From Kaistella carnis (GTDB lineage: Bacteria > Bacteroidota > Bacteroidia > Flavobacteriales > Weeksellaceae), in assembly GCF_003860585.1 (NCBI RefSeq), contig NZ_CP034159.1:2852001-2916000 (forward strand): a DNA stretch of 64,000 nucleotides. Direction: 5' to 3'. Below the pieces are notes generated by a model. That model had not been told where the DNA came from. It saw only the letters and a program-made list of their open reading frames with translations, and ran no database searches. Below are positions 60,170 through 64,000 of the stretch, in pieces. Position 1 is the first letter of the stretch, and the number at the start of each line of letters is the position of its first letter. The translations under genes and the position numbers were made by a program.

Positions 60170-63100
60170 TTAAAATTTAGCACGCAATCCAAACGTAAAA
60201 TTCATTGCGGGCTTCAAATGATGAGATCCTAAGTTATAATCGGGATCTATTTCATGTTTATTGGCTTTCCACAATAATCCCAGATTGCTGAGATTTATAA
60301 ATAAACTTAAGCGCTCACCCAACTTTGGCATCCGTTGATACCAATGATTTCCTATCTGGTAGGAAATGTTGATATACTGCAGCCGTATATGATCCCCTTT
60401 TTCCACAAGAACACTGGCGCCCCTATAAAAAATATCACGGTTTGAATTGTTTTCATACAAAATAGAGGGAACATTGGTAACCGCTTCATCTCCGGGGTTC
60501 TGCCATCGGTCCATATAGTCACGATGGCCAATCCAGCTGTTAAATAAATCGGTATAATTTACAGAACTTCTCCTGATCCAATAACCCAGTTTGTAGGTAA
60601 GACCGACATCTAAGGTAACGCTCTGGTAGGTCCATGAATTAAGGAAAGAACCATAAACGGTAGGTAGAGCAGACCCAAAAAACTGCAAATCTTTTATCGC
60701 TGTCCCACTTCCGATCATCTCTGTGTAATTTTTGCTGATTTCACCGTTCAGGTAACCTCTGGGATCCCCTGTTTCAGGATCCAGCCCCGCCCACTTATAG
60801 GCGAAAATTGAATAAACAGGGTAATTTATCAAGCCTGCAACAGGTACAGAGTACCCCGTTCCGATGAATCGTTGTGCCATCGTATCAGAAAGATTGTATT
60901 GCAGCACCTGATCTTTAAAGGTGCTGAAGTTTAAGGTACTGTACCATTTCAGAGGGGAATCAATATTTAATGTTTTGAGTTCTACATCAATTCCGTGTCC
61001 TGTGGTTGAGGCAACATTAGCGGTCATATTGGCAATTCCTGTGGTGTAATCTACATCTGCAGGTCCAAACAAACCGGTCCCCTTCTTTTTATAATATTCA
61101 ACCGAACCGCTGATACGATTGTTCGGTGTGGCAAAATCAAATCCGACATTGATCATACGGGAGGTTTCCCACCGCAGTTTCGGATTGTAGTAATTGTCAA
61201 ATCGCGCGGTAGGAGTGTTGGTAAACACCGAATTCGTCCCTTCATAAGCAATCGTGCTTACCGCAATCATCGCAGGATCAATATTGCCATTGAATCCATA
61301 GGAACCCCGCAGTTTGAGGTAAGATAACCATGATAGGGGAAAGAAATTTTCTTTTGACAGTTCCCAGGCTGCACCCGCCGACCAAAAAGGATTCCATTGG
61401 TCATTCGTCTTTAAACCAAACAGATTGCTTGCATCTCTTCTGACACTTCCGGATAAAGTGTATTTTTGATCGTAGGTATAGGCAGCATTTGCAAATAAGG
61501 AAACAAAATTTGTACGGCGATGACCCAAATACTGATTGCTTTGAATGAAATCATAGCTGCCATTAACTAATTTTGGATATTGATGGGTGTAATCAACAGT
61601 CCCGACCGATAAATTTTCTTCATTAAAACCATAAAATCTGCTGTTGTCTGATTGAATCGCCGCCTGCCTCACTTCTGCCCCGGCAAGCGTTGTTAAACCG
61701 TGTTTTCTCCATTTGTTGTTATAGGTCACTTGTCCTCTTCCGTTATGTATCTCGGATAGAGAGGAAAATTGATCCAGTATTGCTCCTTTGGGAACGATAA
61801 AAGTAACCGTTCCATCCGGTGTGATCTGTGCGAATGAATTAATATAATTTCTTGCAAAATAACTGTTGGTACCATGCAGATTTTCAGAAACGACCTGTTG
61901 TTGCTGATATTGGTATTTGACATCAGCGTCCAACCCTTTTAGCACTTTATATTGAATTCCAAAGTTCATCATCATTTCTGTGCTGTTTGTTTTCTGCCGG
62001 TCTTCTTGCCAATCCGACAAAGGATAGTAGTTCCAGTCTAAAAGTTTCGTGTTCCGGAAAGAATTTTTGAAATTCTGATCAATATCTTTTGTTACCGCCA
62101 CCGGGTTTCCATATTGATCTGCCAGTTGCATATAAGGAACGGCATTCCCTCCTTTCATGCTGATTCCACCATAGCCGGGACGCCCGTTCTGCGTTCTTGC
62201 ATCCGTGTAATACAATGCGGTATTTACAGTTAACCGATCGCTGGGTTTCCAGATGTTTTGGAAGCGGACATTGGCTCTTTTATAGGTTGCTGCCAGCGTG
62301 GTGCTGTTATCATCATATCCCAATGCAGATGACCAGGCGAATTTTGGCATGCCTCCACTTATATTCACAGAATATTGCCTGTTATCGAGTGGTTGATACA
62401 TATATCTTTTGTATTGATCTTTGGAATCAATCGTTCTTAAAACAGCAATCTGTTCGGCCACTTCTTCACGGGAAAGCAACCCTTTCTTTTCCTTATTCAG
62501 TAAATCAACAACCGGGGATAAGGCCGGATGATTACTGGAGCTAATATCGCTGTCATAATAGCCTTTTTGAAAAAGCTGCTGTTCTACATCAATAAAATCC
62601 GAAGAGTTGATATTTTTAATCGATCCGAAATCAGGTTTCGGTGATAAGGTGAGACTTGTTGATAACTCAACATGGATCGGCTGGTTAAATTTGCCGTTTT
62701 TAGTGGTGATAACAATCACGCCATTTGCTGCTCTTGCACCCCAGATGCTTGCTGCTGAAGCATCTTTAAGTAAGGTGATATGGTCTACAATGTCAGGATT
62801 AATATTGCTGATATCACCCTCATACGGAAAATGATCTACTACAATTAAAGGAGATTTAGGACCATTGATAGTACTCATTCCCCGAAGCATCAATTGTGGC
62901 GTGTCCGAAGTGCTTCTGTCGATGCTGATGCCGTTTCCAATGGCTTCCAGACGGTTGAGAATACTGGTTCCTACTTGCTGATTAAGAAGTTCATTACCGA
63001 GGACGGTGAATGAACCGGTCGCTCTTTCTTTTGGAATTTTCTGATAACCTGTAGAAATATTAACTTCCTGTATGTCGCCCACTTTTGCTTCTAAAATGAT

Positions 63101-63373
63101 CTTTAAAGAGCTTTGCAGCGGCAGTCCGATTTCTACCGTCTGACTTACATATCCTTCTTTGCTGATGATCATATGGATTTTATTTTCTTTCGTAGAAAAA
63201 CTGAAATAACCGTCTTTGTCCGTATAGATGATGGTCCGGAGGTCCTGTATTGCTACAGCGGCATTCCTTAATGGTACCGATGTCGTGGAATCAATAATCT
63301 GTCCCGTGACCATCTGCTGAGCGACGACTTGCATGCAACAGCATAACATTGGAAATAATAGTATTTTTTTCAT
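60170..63373 (-). CDS. SusC/RagA-family TonB-dependent outer-membrane protein
   Basis: A 1067-residue protein. The signal peptide (MKKILLFPMLCCCMQVVA) is followed by a carboxypeptidase-regulatory-like domain at about 22-105 (VTGQIIDSTTSVPLRNAAVA), then the plug with ISTGYQKIPKERATGSFTVL and IWGARAANGVIVITTKNGK, and a long beta-barrel ending in MNFTFGLRAKF. The SusC channel imports large nutrients powered by TonB. It starts seven bases after the DUF3738 gene and precedes SusD. Confidence 0.95.
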   Translation of the reverse strand: MKKILLFPMLCCCMQVVAQQMVTGQIIDSTTSVPLRNAAVAIQDLRTIIYTDKDGYFSFSTKENKIHMIISKEGYVSQTVEIGLPLQSSLKIILEAKVGDIQEVNISTGYQKIPKERATGSFTVLGNELLNQQVGTSILNRLEAIGNGISIDRSTSDTPQLMLRGMSTINGPKSPLIVVDHFPYEGDISNINPDIVDHITLLKDASAASIWGARAANGVIVITTKNGKFNQPIHVELSTSLTLSPKPDFGSIKNINSSDFIDVEQQLFQKGYYDSDISSSNHPALSPVVDLLNKEKKGLLSREEVAEQIAVLRTIDSKDQYKRYMYQPLDNRQYSVNISGGMPKFAWSSALGYDDNSTTLAATYKRANVRFQNIWKPSDRLTVNTALYYTDARTQNGRPGYGGISMKGGNAVPYMQLADQYGNPVAVTKDIDQNFKNSFRNTKLLDWNYYPLSDWQEDRQKTNSTEMMMNFGIQYKVLKGLDADVKYQYQQQQVVSENLHGTNSYFARNYINSFAQITPDGTVTFIVPKGAILDQFSSLSEIHNGRGQVTYNNKWRKHGLTTLAGAEVRQAAIQSDNSRFYGFNEENLSVGTVDYTHQYPKLVNGSYDFIQSNQYLGHRRTNFVSLFANAAYTYDQKYTLSGSVRRDASNLFGLKTNDQWNPFWSAGAAWELSKENFFPLSWLSYLKLRGSYGFNGNIDPAMIAVSTIAYEGTNSVFTNTPTARFDNYYNPKLRWETSRMINVGFDFATPNNRISGSVEYYKKKGTGLFGPADVDYTTGIANMTANVASTTGHGIDVELKTLNIDSPLKWYSTLNFSTFKDQVLQYNLSDTMAQRFIGTGYSVPVAGLINYPVYSIFAYKWAGLDPETGDPRGYLNGEISKNYTEMIGSGTAIKDLQFFGSALPTVYGSFLNSWTYQSVTLDVGLTYKLGYWIRRSSVNYTDLFNSWIGHRDYMDRWQNPGDEAVTNVPSILYENNSNRDIFYRGASVLVEKGDHIRLQYINISYQIGNHWYQRMPKLGERLSLFINLSNLGLLWKANKHEIDPDYNLGSHHLKPAMNFTFGLRAKF

Positions 63374-63380
63374 CGTTTTA

Positions 63381-64000
63381 TCAATTTGAATGAGAGGGTA
63401 GTTTATCACGAATAATCAGCATATTAATGCTGCGCTCTGTTTCTTCTAAGACCATGTCATAGCGAGCCAGTTCTTTTTTGAGAGCCGCTATATTTGGCGT
63501 TGCCTGCATTTTCAGGTCGATATTACCGTGGTAACCTGTTTCATCAACAACAGGTAGGGTGATAAAAGGAAGTCCTGAAAGTCCACTGACGAAGGTGAAC
63601 ATCGGTGTGTTTTTTAGCAGAGTCTGCTTTTCAGTTAGCACATAATTTTGATCGCCTCCCTTGGTTGTTAATTGATCCTTAGAAGAAGTTGTTTTTAACA
63701 CAAGACATTTTACCCGTTTTTTTTCGATGGTAGCAGTGTAGTCTATAAACTGGTTAAGATTTCTGAGCATCAAGGAATAAAGAGAATCTGCTTGCGTGAG
63801 GGGAACGACGTAGTCGTAGTTATAACGGTTATGATCCTCTCTTTTACCTTCTTTGTTTTCGATATAATTTAACAGGGCAGTATTTTTAGCTTCTACTATT
63901 ATTTTTTTGTCGTTAAAGGGATCTTCCTGCTGATTAAAGATTTCGACAGCAATGGCTTTAAATATTTCAAGTAGTGATAAATTGGTAAACTTACGGCCAT
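63381..64000 (-). CDS. DUF3738-domain protein, C-terminal part (partial)
   Basis: The frame is open to the window edge (about 206 residues), so the start is outside. The visible end carries the DUF3738 pattern: VDETGYHGNIDLKMQATPNI, then LKKELARYDMVLEETERSIN and MLIIRD. In Bacteroidota this domain is often fused to or paired with TlpA-type thioredoxins in SusC/SusD loci. Seven bases separate its stop from the SusC start, so all three genes form one operon. Confidence 0.8.
   Translation of the reverse strand, partial: GRKFTNLSLLEIFKAIAVEIFNQQEDPFNDKKIIVEAKNTALLNYIENKEGKREDHNRYNYDYVVPLTQADSLYSLMLRNLNQFIDYTATIEKKRVKCLVLKTTSSKDQLTTKGGDQNYVLTEKQTLLKNTPMFTFVSGLSGLPFITLPVVDETGYHGNIDLKMQATPNIAALKKELARYDMVLEETERSINMLIIRDKLPSHSN

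Overview
The window looks like chromosome of a flavobacterium in the Weeksellaceae (Chryseobacterium/Kaistella/Epilithonimonas relatives). The evidence is low GC, Bacteroidota-type promoters (TAnnTTTG), few Shine-Dalgarno sequences, two type IX secretion proteins (DUF5103/Plug and PorP/SprF), a SusC/SusD pair, an RteC protein and many flavobacterial small families (DUF4403, DUF3822, DUF6370, DUF6520, DUF5675). This is judged by eye; no database search was possible.

Layout. 1-2250: conserved genes and tRNA-Cys. 2238-7361: a 5.1 kb element integrated in the 3' end of tRNA-Cys, with tyrosine recombinase, excisionase-like HTH, two unknown genes and a replication initiator resembling filamentous-phage G2P. 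7.5-44 kb: ordinary chromosome, including aroC, three thioredoxin-fold proteins, miaA, hemH, an Nfu scaffold, gamma-carbonic anhydrase, icd with a divergent LysR regulator, a PIF1-like helicase, lnt, folB, a yicC-gmk-SDR-nadA run, a PASTA protein, rluD, porP, hemW, murI, rsmD, glyA and recX. Spaces between these genes hold several short repeat families, and three of the elements look like one structured RNA type. 44.6-50.1 kb: a wrecked exopolysaccharide locus. An epimerase and a UDP-sugar dehydrogenase are intact, while wza, wzc, ugd, wzx and a capK-like ligase are all cut down or fused.

50.2-55.0 kb is the most unusual part. Two stand-alone GIY-YIG nuclease genes each sit at the centre of a palindromic unit. 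Many gene-less copies of the same unit surround them in tandem arrays. Between the two nucleases is a compact four-gene minus-strand operon with its own terminator: an unknown 252-aa protein, a DUF5675 protein and two tiny membrane proteins. The arrangement resembles an autonomous element with non-autonomous derivatives (REPIN/MITE-like), with a GIY-YIG nuclease in place of a transposase.

55.1-64 kb: a small HTH-like protein, an orphan RteC, a TPR/AraC regulator with an apparent internal deletion, a broken lipoprotein gene, a DUF6520 protein, and a SusD-SusC-DUF3738 nutrient-uptake operon read on the minus strand and running off the window end. Other notable points are an in-frame stop at codon 3 of icd, several genes whose promoter motif almost touches the start codon, and a four-helix-bundle gene flanked by heptamer repeats.
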